This document shows positions 43,231-58,441 of a stretch of DNA of 64,000 bases, piece by piece (within the stretch, counting starts at the first letter, position 1; every line of letters begins with the position of its first letter). This DNA comes from Chitinasiproducens palmae (lineage in GTDB: Bacteria; Pseudomonadota; Gammaproteobacteria; Burkholderiales; Burkholderiaceae): assembly GCF_900095735.1 (NCBI RefSeq), contig NZ_FNLO01000005.1, positions 124,001-188,000 on the forward strand, given 5' to 3'. The translations under genes and the position numbers were made by a program. A model generated the notes under the pieces. The model saw only the letters and a program-made list of their open reading frames with translations, had not been told where the DNA came from and ran no database searches.

Positions 43231-43877
43231 GCATGAGAAACACCACGGTCGACGATCTGCGAGGCAGAATTGCGCCGCTTGGCCTTGATCTATCCATCGA
43301 CGTTCTGTCGAAGCTGCTCGACTATCTGTCGCTGCTTGCGAAATGGAACGCTGTGTTCAATCTGACGGCAATCCGCGATGTGCAGCAAATGCTTGTGCAG
43401 CATCTGTTCGATTGCCTGTCGATTCTGCCTACTCTGGACCGTCTGGAGCCTGCCCGCGTGCTCGACGTCGGTAGCGGTGGCGGCCTGCCTGGGCTGGTCA
43501 TTGCCATTGCGCGGCCGTACTGGGCCGTCACGCTCAACGATATCGTCAGCAAAAAAACCGCGTTCCTTCTGCAGGTCAAGGCGGCGCTTTCCCTGGATAA
43601 CGTTGAAGTGGTCAACGCACGGGTCGAGACGATCGATGCGACTGCACCTTTTGATGTTATTACGTGCCGCGCCTTCGCGGACCTGTCGGACTTTTATCGT
43701 TTGAGCCAGCACCTGCTCGCGCAGAAAGGGCATTTTGTTGCGATGAAAGGTGTGGCGCGCGCCGATGAGTTGGCAAGGCTGACCGAGCAGGGGCTCGCCA
43801 TCGAGGTCATACCACTTCGGGTACCCGAGCTGGACGCCCAGCGCCACCTCATTGTTGCTCATCGGCCGCACCCGTAA
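43227..43877 (+). CDS. rsmG: 16S rRNA (guanine-527-N7)-methyltransferase RsmG (GidB)
   Basis: A 216-residue SAM-dependent enzyme that methylates G527 of 16S rRNA; loss gives low-level streptomycin resistance. The start block [25 protein letters not shown] motif [19 protein letters not shown] and [12 protein letters not shown] are typical. The GTG at 43227 overlaps the mnmG stop; an ATG at 43233 is an equally possible start. Confidence 0.95.
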   Translation: MSMRNTTVDDLRGRIAPLGLDLSIDVLSKLLDYLSLLAKWNAVFNLTAIRDVQQMLVQHLFDCLSILPTLDRLEPARVLDVGSGGGLPGLVIAIARPYWAVTLNDIVSKKTAFLLQVKAALSLDNVEVVNARVETIDATAPFDVITCRAFADLSDFYRLSQHLLAQKGHFVAMKGVARADELARLTEQGLAIEVIPLRVPELDAQRHLIVAHRPHP

Positions 43878-43920
43878 CACCGAAGCCGCTTTCGTCAGTA
43901 CCAGTCTTCCAGGAATCAGC

Positions 43921-44718
43921 ATGCCCCACATCTTCTGCGTCGCGAATCAGAAAGGCGGTGTCGGCAAGACCACGACGACGGTCAATCTCGCCGCCAGCCT
44001 GGCCGCGCGTCAGCAACGCGTCCTGCTCATCGACCTCGATCCGCAGGGCAATGCCACGATGGGAAGCGGCGTCGACAAGCAGTCCGCCGAGCAGACCGTC
44101 TATGAAGTGTTGGTGGGCACGGTTCCGATCCGCGACGCTATCGTGCGCTGCGAGGCGGCAGGCTATGACGTACTGCCGGCGAACCGTGAGCTCGCCGGCG
44201 CCGAGGTCGAGCTCGTCACCTTCGACAAACGAGAGCGGAGGCTTCGCGACGCATTGGCGAAAATAGCAAACGACTACGACTTCATCCTGATCGACTGCCC
44301 TCCCGCATTGTCATTGCTGACCCTGAACGGACTGTGCGCAGCGAATGGCGTCATCATTCCGATGCAATGCGAATATTTCGCGCTGGAAGGGCTGTCCGAT
44401 CTGGTCAACACGATCAAGCGGGTCAACGGTAATCTAAATCGCGACCTGAGAGAGATTGCGTTGTTGCGGGTCATGTTCGACCCGCGCATCACATTGCAGC
44501 AGCAGGTGGCCGAGCAGATCAAGCAACACTTTGGCAGCAAGGTCTTCGATGCGGTCATCCCTCGCAACGTCCGTCTGGCGGAAGCGCCCAGCTACGGCCT
44601 GCCGGGCGTCGTGTTCGACAAGAGTTCACGTGGCGCGCGGGCGTACAACGACTTCAGCGCAGAGATCCTCAAACGCTACGGTGCAAGCAAGGCGCCGGCA
44701 CTCTCGGAAATGCAATGA
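43921..44718 (+). CDS. parA: Chromosome partitioning protein ParA
   Basis: A 265-residue Walker-type ATPase that moves ParB-parS complexes. The deviant Walker A NQKGGVGKTTT is at about residues 9-19, LLIDLDPQGNATMGSGV and LIDCPPALSLLTLNGL follow. No N-terminal helix-turn-helix is present, so it is the chromosomal (Soj) type. AGGA upstream supports the ATG at 43921. It follows rsmG by 43 bp. Confidence 0.96.
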   Translation: MPHIFCVANQKGGVGKTTTTVNLAASLAARQQRVLLIDLDPQGNATMGSGVDKQSAEQTVYEVLVGTVPIRDAIVRCEAAGYDVLPANRELAGAEVELVTFDKRERRLRDALAKIANDYDFILIDCPPALSLLTLNGLCAANGVIIPMQCEYFALEGLSDLVNTIKRVNGNLNRDLREIALLRVMFDPRITLQQQVAEQIKQHFGSKVFDAVIPRNVRLAEAPSYGLPGVVFDKSSRGARAYNDFSAEILKRYGASKAPALSEMQ

Positions 44719-45605
44719 AAACCGTCGCGAAAAAGAAAGGGCTGGGGCGTGGACTCGAAGCGCTGCTTGGCGAGGCAATCACGATCGACGCCCCGGCCCT
44801 ATCGGCGAACGATCAGCCCAGCGTGCTTCCAGTGGCGGCGCTCCGCCCGGGAAAATATCAGCCGCGCACACGGATGGACGAGGGTGCGCTGCAGGAACTC
44901 GCCGCCAGCATTCGAGCGCAGGGCTTGATGCAGCCTATCCTGGTGCGCCCCGTAGACGGCGAGGGGTACGAGATCATCGCTGGCGAACGGCGGTACCGTG
45001 CGGCTCGCCTGGCGGGGCTCACGGAGCTGCCGGTTCTCGTCCGTGATGTGCCGGACAAGGCCGCCGCGGCGATGGCACTTATCGAGAACATCCAGCGCGA
45101 AGACCTGAACCCGCTGGAAGAAGCGCAGGGCATGCAACGCCTGCTCGACGACTTCAAGTTCACGCACGAACAGGCAGCCGAGGCGGTGGGACGCTCGCGC
45201 AGTGCAGTGACCAACTCGTTGCGATTGCTCAATCTTGCTCAGCCAGTCCAGACCATGCTGCTCGCCGGCGACCTCGACATGGGCCACGCCCGCGCGCTGT
45301 TGAGTCTGGACGCCGCGATGCAGATCGCGCTGGCAACCGAAGTGGTGAACCGCCGTCTGTCCGTACGCGAGACGGAAAAACTGGTTGCGCAGTCACAGAA
45401 GCCTGCCGTAGATGCACCGTCGCGAAAAGTCAAGCCGCGTGACCTCAGCGGCTTGGAAGACGAACTGTCCGATGTATTTGCCGCGGCAGTTAAAATAAAG
45501 ACGACTCAGAAGGGAGGCGGGCAAATCTCTATTCAATTCGGCAGCATGGACGCCCTCGAGGGCGTGATCGAGCGGCTACGCAACGCCGCTGCGCGACGGG
45601 GCTGA
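44715..45605 (+). CDS. parB: Chromosome partitioning protein ParB
   Basis: A 296-residue CTP-dependent clamp that loads at parS. Present are the GLGRGLEALLGE ParA-activating N-terminus, IIAGERRYRAARLAG with the CTP-site GERRYRA, NIQREDLNPLEEAQGM, the helix-turn-helix around TQ/HEQAAEAVGRSRSAVTNSLRLL, and a C-terminal dimer domain. Overlaps parA by four bases. The two perfect parS sites upstream are its expected targets. Confidence 0.97.
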   Translation: MKTVAKKKGLGRGLEALLGEAITIDAPALSANDQPSVLPVAALRPGKYQPRTRMDEGALQELAASIRAQGLMQPILVRPVDGEGYEIIAGERRYRAARLAGLTELPVLVRDVPDKAAAAMALIENIQREDLNPLEEAQGMQRLLDDFKFTHEQAAEAVGRSRSAVTNSLRLLNLAQPVQTMLLAGDLDMGHARALLSLDAAMQIALATEVVNRRLSVRETEKLVAQSQKPAVDAPSRKVKPRDLSGLEDELSDVFAAAVKIKTTQKGGGQISIQFGSMDALEGVIERLRNAAARRG

Positions 45606-46806
45606 CGGCCCCATCGCTGGTCGGCCGGCGCTGTCCCACGCCCAGCCTGTCTGAGCCGACCGAGATCAAACGCCGCACGCGTCCTTGAAGAACGCGTAAA
45701 GGGCGCCGAAAGGGTAGCCCGGACGGCCCGACTAACCCCCGCATGGCGCAGCGGACGGTCATACCGAACAGGCATCTCACACCTGACCGCCATGTCGCCA
45801 CTCAGCGAAGCCATGCCGCTACGGCGGCACGCTTGCTGACCAAGATCATTGTCTGCACAGGCCAAATGCCGTCGTCGAACAAGGTCGACTTCCGTCAGCC
45901 GCGCGGGCGGGCGCGAGAAGGCCCCGGCACACGTTATTCGCAACGCCTATGCAGAAGCGGGCCGAACAGGCATCGCTCTACCTCCCGGTGCCTTTGCTTG
46001 GCTCGACCGCTTTTGGCCAACCGTTCAAAGCCCGGACGCCTAATCTTCGCGGCGACATTCCCAGGATTCTCCAGTCGGGCCAGCGCCTCGAAACGGTCTA
46101 GCACTACGTTGCTGCGCCCAACCCGACATACCAACAGTCCGGGTGCTGATCAAGCACGCATTCCTCATGCATGCCGCGCCGCGTCGCGTCGCGCCGCGAC
46201 GGCGAGCAGCGGTTCGTCGATAGGGCAATCTGTCGGGTCGTTTGCACCGCGAAACGCAACGTAACTTCGCAAGCCTAGCCGAGTTCGCCATCGAGCCCAA
46301 GCAAGCCGTGCACCGACGTTCCGCTGCCGCGCCCAAGCACCGTTATCCCAGTCGTGCAAAGCGTCGAAGGTCCATGTAGCCAAGTGCCCCGTAGTGACCT
46401 ACTGACGACCCTGAGCAGGTTGTTGTCGGAAACGTCGACCAGTGAATGGTTCCGTCAGCATTCCGCTATCTCTCCGACTTGCACGTGTAGGGTTTGTCGA
46501 CCTTTCGGTCGACTGGTGGGACAACAGTGCTTCGTATCTAATTCCAACACCCTCGGCGTCGTAGCCCTGCGGGGCAGCGCCGTGAGGATACGAGGCATGC
46601 AGAGGCGACACACATGAGCCCTACGATTGCGTAGAGCGAATTTCCACGGCGTTTGCAAGGAATAGGTCGGACCGATACCACCTACGAAAACCCGTGAAGT
46701 AATTTCGACTGAATCCCATGAGTTCTGAGTAATTATTACTTGTTTAGTCAACTGTGTGTTTTTTGTGAAGAGATTGACGCGGCCGTAATGTCCGTCTCTT
46801 AAATGC
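45606..46806. other. Orphan 1.2-kb spacer between parB and the atp operon
   Basis: No recognisable gene. Frames of up to about 170 codons exist but have atypical composition and no ribosome-binding sites. A minus-strand frame at 46455-46751, whose product begins MTKQVIITQNSWDSVEI, is the least implausible and may be a remnant. Composition shifts from GC-rich on the left to clearly AT-richer on the right (46620-46800). A 13-bp perfect palindrome AGTAATTATTACT lies at 46728-46740. In relatives as I know them this junction is short, so an insertion that has decayed is likely. Confidence 0.5.
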
Positions 46807-46835
46807 TTGAATGCCCTACAACTATCGCTTACAAT
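46807..46835 (+). promoter_or_regulatory. Promoter of the atp operon
   Basis: TTGAAT at 46807-46812, a 17-bp spacer and TACAAT at 46830-46835, 74 bp before atpI. This is the best sigma-70-like promoter in the region. Confidence 0.7.
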
Positions 46836-46909
46836 CGCCCGGATTTGTCGGCTCGACCTGTCCGAAAGCGGGCTGAAAGCGCGTTGAGCGCGGAGAAGAG
46901 TGGGTTTCG

Positions 46910-48686
<1,777 letters not shown>

Positions 48687-48849
48687 GGCATGCGGCAACG
48701 CCGCGGGCTCCAACGGGCTCGCGGAACATTGCACCACGCCCGGCGCCTGAGTCCAGGTGTCGGGTGTTGTCGCATTCATGTCGCGACCGTTCTCGCTGGC
48801 GCCGTCTCCGCGGCGAACGGTCCATGAAGCTCTGACGCAAGGAAACACC

Positions 48850-49320
48850 GTGAATCTGAACGCAACGCTGTTTGCGCAAATGGTCGTGTTCCTGATCCTC
48901 GCGTGGTTCACGATGAAGTTCGTGTGGCCGCCGCTGATCAAGGCCCTCGACGAACGCGCGAAGAAGATCGCCGACGGCCTGGCCGCCGCCGAACAAGGCA
49001 AGGCTGAACTCGAAGCCGCCAATCGCCGCATCGACCAGTCGCTCGCCGAAGCGCGTGACCAGGGCCAGCAGCGCATTGCCGACGCCGAGAAGCGCGCCGT
49101 ACTCGTCGCGGACGAACTGAAGGCCAACGCGCAAGCCGAAGCCGCACGCATCATCGCGACCGCGAAGGCGGATGCCGACCAGCAGCTGATCCAGGCGCGC
49201 GAAACGCTGCGTCGTGAAGTCGCCACGCTGGCCGTCAAGGGTGCCGAGCAGATCCTGAAGCGCGAGATCGACGCCAAGGCCCACGCCGACCTGTTGAACC
49301 AACTCCAAGCCGAGCTCTGA
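48850..49320 (+). CDS. atpF: ATP synthase F0 subunit b
   Basis: A 156-residue stator protein: one N-terminal membrane helix ([22 protein letters not shown]) and a long charged coiled coil ([14 protein letters not shown] onward). The start is a GTG at 48850 with AGGA upstream, giving exactly the family length. It is 163 bp after atpE, a longer gap than between the other subunits. Confidence 0.96.
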   Translation: MNLNATLFAQMVVFLILAWFTMKFVWPPLIKALDERAKKIADGLAAAEQGKAELEAANRRIDQSLAEARDQGQQRIADAEKRAVLVADELKANAQAEAARIIATAKADADQQLIQARETLRREVATLAVKGAEQILKREIDAKAHADLLNQLQAEL

Positions 49321-49322
49321 CC

Positions 49323-49856
49323 ATGGCCGAACTAGCTACCGTCGCGCGCCCGTATGCCGAGGCAGCGTTCAGCGTGGCCGAGAAGGGTGACCTGAACGTG
49401 TGGTCGGACGGGCTCCGGCAACTGGCGGAACTGGTGCGCCTGCCCGAGGTAGCGGAGGCGTCGTCGAACCCGCGCATCAGCCGTCGGCAGATCGCCGATC
49501 TGTTGCTGACAGCGGTGAAGCCGGCGCCCGGCGCCGAGCTGAAGAACTTTGTCGAGATGCTGGTGGACAACCATCGCCTGGCGCTGTTGCCGGAAATCTC
49601 GGTCCAGTTCGACGCGTTGAAGAACAGCAGCGAAGGCGTGGCCGACGCGGAAATCCGCAGTGCCTTCCCGCTCGAAGGCGCGGCGCTGACCAGCCTCGTC
49701 GCGGCGCTCGAGCGCAAGTTCGCGCGCAAGCTGCGTCCGACGGTGGTCGTCGATCCGTCGCTGATCGGCGGCGTCAGCGTCAAGGTCGGGGACGAATTGC
49801 TGGATACGTCGGTGCGTGCCCGTTTGGCACAAATGGAAAGTGCGCTGACCGCTTGA
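49323..49856 (+). CDS. atpH: ATP synthase F1 subunit delta
   Basis: A 177-residue stator subunit linking F1 to subunit b. The N-terminal helical part ([17 protein letters not shown]) and the C-terminal block [26 protein letters not shown] are diagnostic. It starts two bases after the atpF stop. Confidence 0.96.
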   Translation: MAELATVARPYAEAAFSVAEKGDLNVWSDGLRQLAELVRLPEVAEASSNPRISRRQIADLLLTAVKPAPGAELKNFVEMLVDNHRLALLPEISVQFDALKNSSEGVADAEIRSAFPLEGAALTSLVAALERKFARKLRPTVVVDPSLIGGVSVKVGDELLDTSVRARLAQMESALTA

Positions 49857-49996
49857 ACACGGCCGCGAAGCCGGCCGCGCTCGGCGCGGCGCCGCGGCGC
49901 CAGGGACCGCCGGGTGACCGTCGGCTCGATGGACCACCCGCCAGCGGTCGCCCGACAGGACGGCCTGGCATAAAGAATTGACTATCAGGAGCAACC

Positions 49997-51538
<1,542 letters not shown>

Positions 51539-51629
51539 TCGAACCGCTGGGACCGCGCAGTCGGGCGTTCCAGCAGCGGCCCGCGCCGCCCGGAAACGGG
51601 CCGGTCCGGGCTGGACGAGGAGTTGAACA

Positions 51630-52505
51630 ATGGCGGGAATGAAGGAAATCCGCGGCAAGATCAAGAGCGTGCAGAACACGCGCAAGATCACCAAGGCAAT
51701 GGAGATGGTCGCCGCCTCGAAGATGCGCCGCGCGCAGGAACGCATGCGCGCCGCGCGCCCGTACGCGGAGAAGGTCAGGGACATCGCCGCGCACATGAGC
51801 GAGGCGAATCCCGAATACCGTCATCCGTTCATGGTGCGTACCACCGGCGCGAAGCGGGCGGGCATCATCCTGGTGACGACCGACAAGGGATTGTGCGGCG
51901 GGATGAACACCAACATCCTCCGCGCGGTGCTGGCCAAGTATCGTGAACTCGAACAGCGCGGCATCGCGCTGGAAGCAACCACGATCGGTGGCAAGGGCGC
52001 GGCGTTCCTGCACCGCTTCGGTGCGAAGATCGTCTCGCAGGTCGCCCAGCTCGGCGATACGCCGCATCTGGAAAAGCTGATCGGCGTGATCAAGACGCAA
52101 CTCGACGCGTTCGCGGCGGGCGAGCTGGACGCGGTGTATCTCGCGTACACGCGTTTCGTGAACACGATGAAGCAGGAGCCGGTGATCGAGCAACTGCTGC
52201 CATTGCCGGACGCCGCGCTGCAGCGCGAAGCCGGAGCGACGGGTCACAGCTGGGACTATATCTACGAGCCGGATGCGCAGGCCGTCATCGACGATCTGCT
52301 CGTGCGCTACGTCGAGGCGCTGGTCTACCAGGGCGTTGCCGAGAACATGGCGTCGGAGCAGTCGGCCCGGATGGTGGCGATGAAGGCCGCTTCGGACAAC
52401 GCGAAGACGGTCATCAGCGAGATGCAGCTCGTGTACAACAAGAGCCGGCAGGCCGCGATCACGAAGGAACTGTCCGAAATCGTGAGCGGCGCGGCAGCCG
52501 TTTGA
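51630..52505 (+). CDS. atpG: ATP synthase F1 subunit gamma
   Basis: A 291-residue central stalk protein with the paired terminal helices: [33 protein letters not shown] at the N-terminus and [21 protein letters not shown] with [21 protein letters not shown] at the C-terminus, plus the [11 protein letters not shown] loop. The GAGGAG upstream supports the start at 51630. Confidence 0.97.
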   Translation: MAGMKEIRGKIKSVQNTRKITKAMEMVAASKMRRAQERMRAARPYAEKVRDIAAHMSEANPEYRHPFMVRTTGAKRAGIILVTTDKGLCGGMNTNILRAVLAKYRELEQRGIALEATTIGGKGAAFLHRFGAKIVSQVAQLGDTPHLEKLIGVIKTQLDAFAAGELDAVYLAYTRFVNTMKQEPVIEQLLPLPDAALQREAGATGHSWDYIYEPDAQAVIDDLLVRYVEALVYQGVAENMASEQSARMVAMKAASDNAKTVISEMQLVYNKSRQAAITKELSEIVSGAAAV

Positions 52506-52568
52506 CGCCACGGACATGACGCGCGGCGAACGACGGCGCGACGGACAATTGAACAGTTAAAGGAATAA

Positions 52569-53963
<1,395 letters not shown>

Positions 53964-54134
53964 GCCGGCTGACGCCGGTTGGCGGGACCCGGCGGCGGCA
54001 ACATGTGCCGCCAGCGGTTCCCGTTCTCCGAAGTCAGCGGCCGCGGCGACCGCTCGCGGTCCGTTCGCGCCGCATTTTCACTTCCGGACCGAGCCGCCTG
54101 GCGAACCGGTCCGGTGTGCCGAACAGGAATCGAT

Positions 54135-54557
54135 ATGGCAACCATCAAAGTAGACGTCGTCAGCGCCGAAGAGCAGATCTTCTCCGGCGAGGCGAAGTTC
54201 GTCGCGCTGCCGGGTGAAGCCGGTGAGCTCGGCATCCTGCCGGGACACACGCCGCTGATCACGCGCATCCGTCCGGGTGCGGTGCGCATCGAGACGGAGT
54301 CGGGCGAAGAGTTCGTTTTCGTCGCGGGCGGCATTCTCGAAGTGCAACCGGACGCCGTCACCGTGCTGGCCGACACCGCGATCCGTGGTCAGGATCTCGA
54401 CGAAGCGAAGGCCGAGCAGGCGCGCCGCGCGGCCGAAGAAGCACTGTCGAACACGAGTTCGAACATCGAATATGCGGCGGCACAGGCCGAACTGGCGTAC
54501 GCTGCCGCACAGATCGCCGCAATCCAGCAACTGCGTCGCCGCCGCGGCACGCATTGA
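54135..54557 (+). CDS. atpC: ATP synthase F1 subunit epsilon
   Basis: A 140-residue regulatory subunit: the beta-sandwich ([38 protein letters not shown]) and two C-terminal helices ([18 protein letters not shown] onward) that can lock the rotor. Last gene of the operon, followed by a terminator. A 171-bp gap precedes it. Confidence 0.96.
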   Translation: MATIKVDVVSAEEQIFSGEAKFVALPGEAGELGILPGHTPLITRIRPGAVRIETESGEEFVFVAGGILEVQPDAVTVLADTAIRGQDLDEAKAEQARRAAEEALSNTSSNIEYAAAQAELAYAAAQIAAIQQLRRRRGTH

Positions 54558-54597
54558 GACGGCGCGGCCGCCGGGTACTGCCCGGTCGCCTGGACCG

Positions 54598-54629
54598 AGC
54601 CCCTTGCGCGTGAGCGGAGGGGCTTTTTT
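54598..54629 (+). terminator. Terminator of the atp operon
   Basis: AGCCCCT at 54598-54604 and AGGGGCT at 54618-54624 form a perfect 7-bp stem followed by six Ts. It starts 41 bp after atpC. Confidence 0.85.
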
Positions 54630-55146
54630 GCGTCGCGCTCGGAAGACAGCCCAAATCGTCGGCACAGCCGTGCCGGTCGGTTCTGGGCGGGTCGTACGGC
54701 CGACGTCCGCCATCGCGCGCGGCGAGCACGGCGAGCACGGCGAGCGTCGTACGGCCAGCGGGCCGCTACGCGGCCACGGTAGTACCGCAGAGCGCAATGC
54801 ACCACCGGCCGCATCGAGCCTACCGCCAGTGTCGGGTGCGTATCGCGCTCCGCTGCGGTTTTCGATGGTTTGCGGCTGCCCCGGCGGTTCCCCGCCTTTC
54901 TGACCGAGCCGAGGGTGGCGTACAGTCCCAGGTCCCTATCGTTCGCCAAGCGTGAAGGTTGAAGCCGACGCACCGCAGCGCGCATCTCGCACGTCGCCGG
55001 CTGGGCGAACGCATGCCCCGGCGCACTCCGTCCCGACCTTGCCGCCCTCGGGTTACACACCATTCTCCCGGTGCGCCTTCCGTGCAAGACTCGACGGAAC
55101 GAGCCGCGCGCCCGCCTTGCGGCTCGAAGCCGACCAGGAGAATGCG
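54630..55146. other. Spacer between atpC and the acyl-CoA synthetase gene, with a 9-bp repeat
   Basis: About 520 bp. It contains three copies of the 9-base unit GCGAGCACG at 54720-54746, the last one degenerate. The acyl-CoA synthetase frame is open through the right half but does not resemble the family there. No RNA gene was identified. Confidence 0.5.
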
Positions 55147-56868
55147 ATGCCCCATACCGCCGCCCAACGCGTGCCGCGTGACGGTCTGTCCTATGTCCGC
55201 GGCGAGTTCGCCCCGCCGCTCTCGAACCTGACGGTCGACGGCCTGCTGAAGGAAACCGTCGCGCGTTGGCCCGAGCGCGAGGCGGTCGTGTTCCGGGAGC
55301 AGGGCGTCCGTTGGACGTGGGCGCAATTCGATGCAGAAGTGGAAGCGTTGGCGGCGGGTCTCGCCAATCTAGGTTTGAGCAAGGGCGACCGCGTCGGCAT
55401 CTGGTCGCCCAATCGCGTCGAATGGCTGCTCACGCAGTTCGCGACGGCGCGGCTTGGCGTGATTCTCGTCAACATCAATCCGGCGTACCGGCTTGCCGAG
55501 GTCGAATACGCGTTGAACAAGGTCGCTTGTCAGGCCTTGGTCACCGCGGAACGCTTCAAGTCGTCCGACTATCTCGGCATGTTGCAGGCACTGGCGCCCG
55601 AGTTGTCGGAGGCGGCGCCCGCGCGGCTGCGCAGCGGCCGCTTGCCGGCGCTGACGACCGTGATCCGGATGGGTGACGCCGAAACGCCCGGCATGCTGGG
55701 CTTCGCAGCCGTGATGGCCCTCGGCCGGCAACGCATCGCAGACGGTTGGCGCGCGGCCGCGGTCGCCGCCGAACTACGCGACGGCGAACCGATCAATATC
55801 CAGTTCACCAGCGGCACCACCGGCCAACCCAAGGGGGCTACCCTCAGTCACCGCAACATCGTCAACAACGGGCGCTACATCGCGCGTGCAATGCGTTTCT
55901 CGGAGCAGGACCGGCTTTGCATTCCGGTACCTTTCTATCACTGCTTCGGGATGGTGCTGGCGGTGCTCGCCTGCGTCTCGACCGGCGCGGCCATGATCTT
56001 CCCGGGTGAGGCTTTCGAGCCGGGCGCCACCTTGCGTGCGGTCAGCGAGGAGCGTTGCACGGCCCTGCATGGCGTGCCGACCATGTTCATCGCGGAGCTG
56101 GACCATCCCGACTTCGCCAGCTTCGATTTCAGTACCTTGCGCACCGGCATCATGGCCGGCTCGCCCTGTCCGATCGAGACGATGAAGCGCGTCGTGTCGG
56201 CGATGCACCTCGACGAGATCACGATCGCTTACGGGATGACCGAAACCAGCCCCGTTTCCTTCCAGTCGTCGACCGACGATCCGCTCGACAAGCGGGTTTC
56301 GACGGTCGGCCAGATCCAGCCGCATCTCGAAGCGAAGATAGTCGACGGCGCCGGGCAGATCGTGCCGGTGGGCGAGACGGGAGAACTGTGCGTGCGCGGC
56401 TATTCGGTGATGCATGGCTATTGGGGCGACCCCGCGCGTACCGAGGAAGCGATCGTCGACGGCTGGATGCATACCGGCGACCTTGCGACACTCGACGCGG
56501 ATGGCTACTGCAATATCGTCGGACGCGCGAAGGACATGCTGATTCGTGGCGGCGAGAATGTCTACCCGCGCGAAATCGAGGAATTCCTGTTCCGTCACCC
56601 GAAGATTGCATCGGTTCAGGTGTTCGGCGTGCCGGACGAGAAATACGGCGAGGAAGTCTGCGCGTGGATCGTGTTGAAGACGGGGGCCGAGGCCGACGCG
56701 GAAGAGATCCGCGCATTCTGCGACGGACAGATCGCGCACTTCAAGATTCCCCGTCACATCAGGTTCGTCACCGAAATGCCGATGACCGTCACCGGCAAGG
56801 TGCAGAAGTTCATGATGCGCGAGGCGATGATGCGTGAGCTGGAGCGGCGCGCGGTAGCCACCGCCTGA
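55147..56868 (+). CDS. AMP-dependent acyl-CoA synthetase/ligase
   Basis: A 573-residue ANL-superfamily enzyme that activates a carboxylic acid as acyl-AMP and transfers it to CoA. The P-loop [16 protein letters not shown] is at about residue 220, [10 protein letters not shown] is motif A5, the adenosine Asp is in [16 protein letters not shown], and the C-terminal catalytic Lys lies in [15 protein letters not shown]. Overall it resembles medium- to long-chain fatty-acid ligases. AGGAGA upstream sets the ATG at 55147. A gene of this type after atpC is, as I recall, common in Burkholderia. The substrate is not determined. Confidence 0.92.
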   Translation: MPHTAAQRVPRDGLSYVRGEFAPPLSNLTVDGLLKETVARWPEREAVVFREQGVRWTWAQFDAEVEALAAGLANLGLSKGDRVGIWSPNRVEWLLTQFATARLGVILVNINPAYRLAEVEYALNKVACQALVTAERFKSSDYLGMLQALAPELSEAAPARLRSGRLPALTTVIRMGDAETPGMLGFAAVMALGRQRIADGWRAAAVAAELRDGEPINIQFTSGTTGQPKGATLSHRNIVNNGRYIARAMRFSEQDRLCIPVPFYHCFGMVLAVLACVSTGAAMIFPGEAFEPGATLRAVSEERCTALHGVPTMFIAELDHPDFASFDFSTLRTGIMAGSPCPIETMKRVVSAMHLDEITIAYGMTETSPVSFQSSTDDPLDKRVSTVGQIQPHLEAKIVDGAGQIVPVGETGELCVRGYSVMHGYWGDPARTEEAIVDGWMHTGDLATLDADGYCNIVGRAKDMLIRGGENVYPREIEEFLFRHPKIASVQVFGVPDEKYGEEVCAWIVLKTGAEADAEEIRAFCDGQIAHFKIPRHIRFVTEMPMTVTGKVQKFMMREAMMRELERRAVATA

Positions 56869-57060
56869 GCAGGCGAGCGGCGATCGGCAATGATTCGCAG
56901 CCGATGGCTCGCCACGCGGCGGGCTTTGGCGCCGCCGCTTGATACGGCAGCCGACTGGCGAGCATGGATTGCATCGGGGCGGCATGTGTCACAGCGCAGA
57001 GCGACGCGCTAGCCGTGCGGGCCAAGGGCCGGCATGCACCGACGATGCAAAATGAAAAGG
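56869..57060. other. Spacer after the acyl-CoA synthetase gene
   Basis: About 190 bp. Together with 57093-57304 it forms the gap between two convergent genes. I see no plus-strand T-tailed hairpin directly behind the synthetase gene. Confidence 0.4.
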
Positions 57061-57061
57061 C

Positions 57062-57087
57062 AAAAAAAAGGCGGGCACGAAGCCCGC
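57062..57087 (-). terminator. Rho-independent terminator, minus strand
   Basis: GCGGGC (57071-57076), loop ACGAA and GCCCGC (57082-57087), followed on the minus strand by eight Ts (57069-57062). It lies 218 bp beyond the stop of the pheC-like gene, so the transcript would have a long 3' end, or a separate small RNA ends here. Confidence 0.8.
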
Positions 57088-57304
57088 TGAAGCCACACGC
57101 TACGGGGTTAGCGCGAGGAGACCTGAGCCGCACCGGCGACGGGCAACTTTCGCTGCGCCGTCGTCTTCGCGACGATGGAATGATTCTCTTAAAAAAGAAT
57201 CGAGTCGGGGGTAACAAAGTGTTGCATTCTGTAAATCAAACACTTAACGCCGGTTGTTCACCGCGAGCGTAAGAGCGTTACCGCACCGACGCGGCACGGC
57301 CGTC
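57088..57304 (-). other. Structured 3' region or small RNA downstream of the pheC-like gene
   Basis: No gene. On the minus strand several hairpins are possible before the terminator, including CGTCG/CGACG near 57159-57174 and GATTC/GAATC near 57182-57201. TTGTTA and TTTTAA-like boxes about 17 bp apart (around 57215 to 57185, minus) could start a separate RNA of roughly 120 nt, but the match is modest. Confidence 0.3.
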
Positions 57305-58150
57305 CTATTTCAGCCAGCTGTCAGTGATCGCGCTGAAGCCGCCCGTCTCCTTCAGCAAGTGCAGCCACTGATCGACATATTGCTGATAGATGACGTCGCC
57401 CTGCGGCAGCATGAAGGCCTTCTCGCTGAACTCGAACGGCTTTTCCGGATGGACCGAGCACAGCCGCGGGTCGAGCTTGTGCTGGTAGAGCGTTTCGGAG
57501 GCGTCGGTAACCATCACATCCGCCTTGCCTTCGGCAATTTGCCGGAAGATCGTCACGTTATCCGGGTAGACGGTCAGGTTCGATTGTCCGAAGTAGCGTC
57601 GCGCGAATCGCTCATTGGTGCCGCCCGGATTGACGATGGTTCGCACGGCGGGGCGGTTGATGTCGGCAACAGTTTGATACTTGTCCACGTCCCCGCAACG
57701 CACGACAGGCGTCTTGCCGTCGACCATGTATGCCTGGGTGAAAAACGCGCGCCGTTGCCGGTCAAGCGTCACTGACACGCCGCCCACCGCGATGTCGCAC
57801 TTGGCGATGAAATCGTCGGTCAGCGCCTTCCACGACGTCTTCACGAACTCCGGTTTCACCTGGAGCGACTGCGCCAGCGATTCCGCCAGGGCGATGTCGA
57901 TGCCTTCGAAGCGTCCGTCGCTGCGCAGGTAGGTGTAGGGCTTGTAATCGCCCGTGGTGCAGATGCGCAGCGTACCGCGCTGCACGATATCGTTGAGTCG
58001 CGACGCGGGAGCGCCGGGCGTCGGCCCCGCACCTTGTGCAACGGCTGGTGCAGCGATCGCCGCGCCAAGCAGGCCGACGACGACCGCCGCCGCGCCTGGC
58101 CGCGCAGCGCGCTGCAACCGTTTGCTGCCTCGTTGAAGCCATTTCAACAT
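57305..58150 (-). CDS. pheC: Periplasmic cyclohexadienyl dehydratase (PheC-like)
   Basis: A 281-residue exported protein of the solute-binding-protein fold (signal peptide ending near AVA-QGAG). It resembles Pseudomonas PheC, which turns prephenate or arogenate into phenylpyruvate or phenylalanine in the periplasm: [38 protein letters not shown] with the catalytic-type Glu, [34 protein letters not shown] and YVDQWLHLL. An amino-acid-binding transporter protein is the alternative, but no permease or ATPase gene adjoins it and the PheC-specific segments are all present. GGAG with AAGG precedes the ATG. Confidence 0.8.
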   Translation of the reverse strand: MLKWLQRGSKRLQRAARPGAAAVVVGLLGAAIAAPAVAQGAGPTPGAPASRLNDIVQRGTLRICTTGDYKPYTYLRSDGRFEGIDIALAESLAQSLQVKPEFVKTSWKALTDDFIAKCDIAVGGVSVTLDRQRRAFFTQAYMVDGKTPVVRCGDVDKYQTVADINRPAVRTIVNPGGTNERFARRYFGQSNLTVYPDNVTIFRQIAEGKADVMVTDASETLYQHKLDPRLCSVHPEKPFEFSEKAFMLPQGDVIYQQYVDQWLHLLKETGGFSAITDSWLK

Positions 58151-58441
58151 CGCCTTGCTCCTTTTTCTTGTCGTCTACTGGGGGTGCGTCGTACCACGGG
58201 CCGGCAGCCTCGCATCGCGTTTCCACCATCGCGCCGGCTCCTGCCGAACCGGCTGTACGGCGACAGCAAGCCTAACGGAACTTGCCCGAGTCCAGTATCG
58301 AGGCTCACCCGAGGACGGTGCGCGCAAGCGTCCGGTGCCGGGGCAAGGTGGCCCGGGGCGTTAGAATGGTGGATTCGTGCTTCGTGCACCGCGCCGTGCA
58401 TGCCTCGCGCGCAGCCCAATTTCTTGCCGAGCTTCTTCCCG

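Noticed and set aside
45743-46264. 173-codon plus-strand frame between parB and atpI
   Set aside because: No ribosome-binding site, Arg/Ser-rich translation and no family resemblance; treated as part of an orphan spacer.
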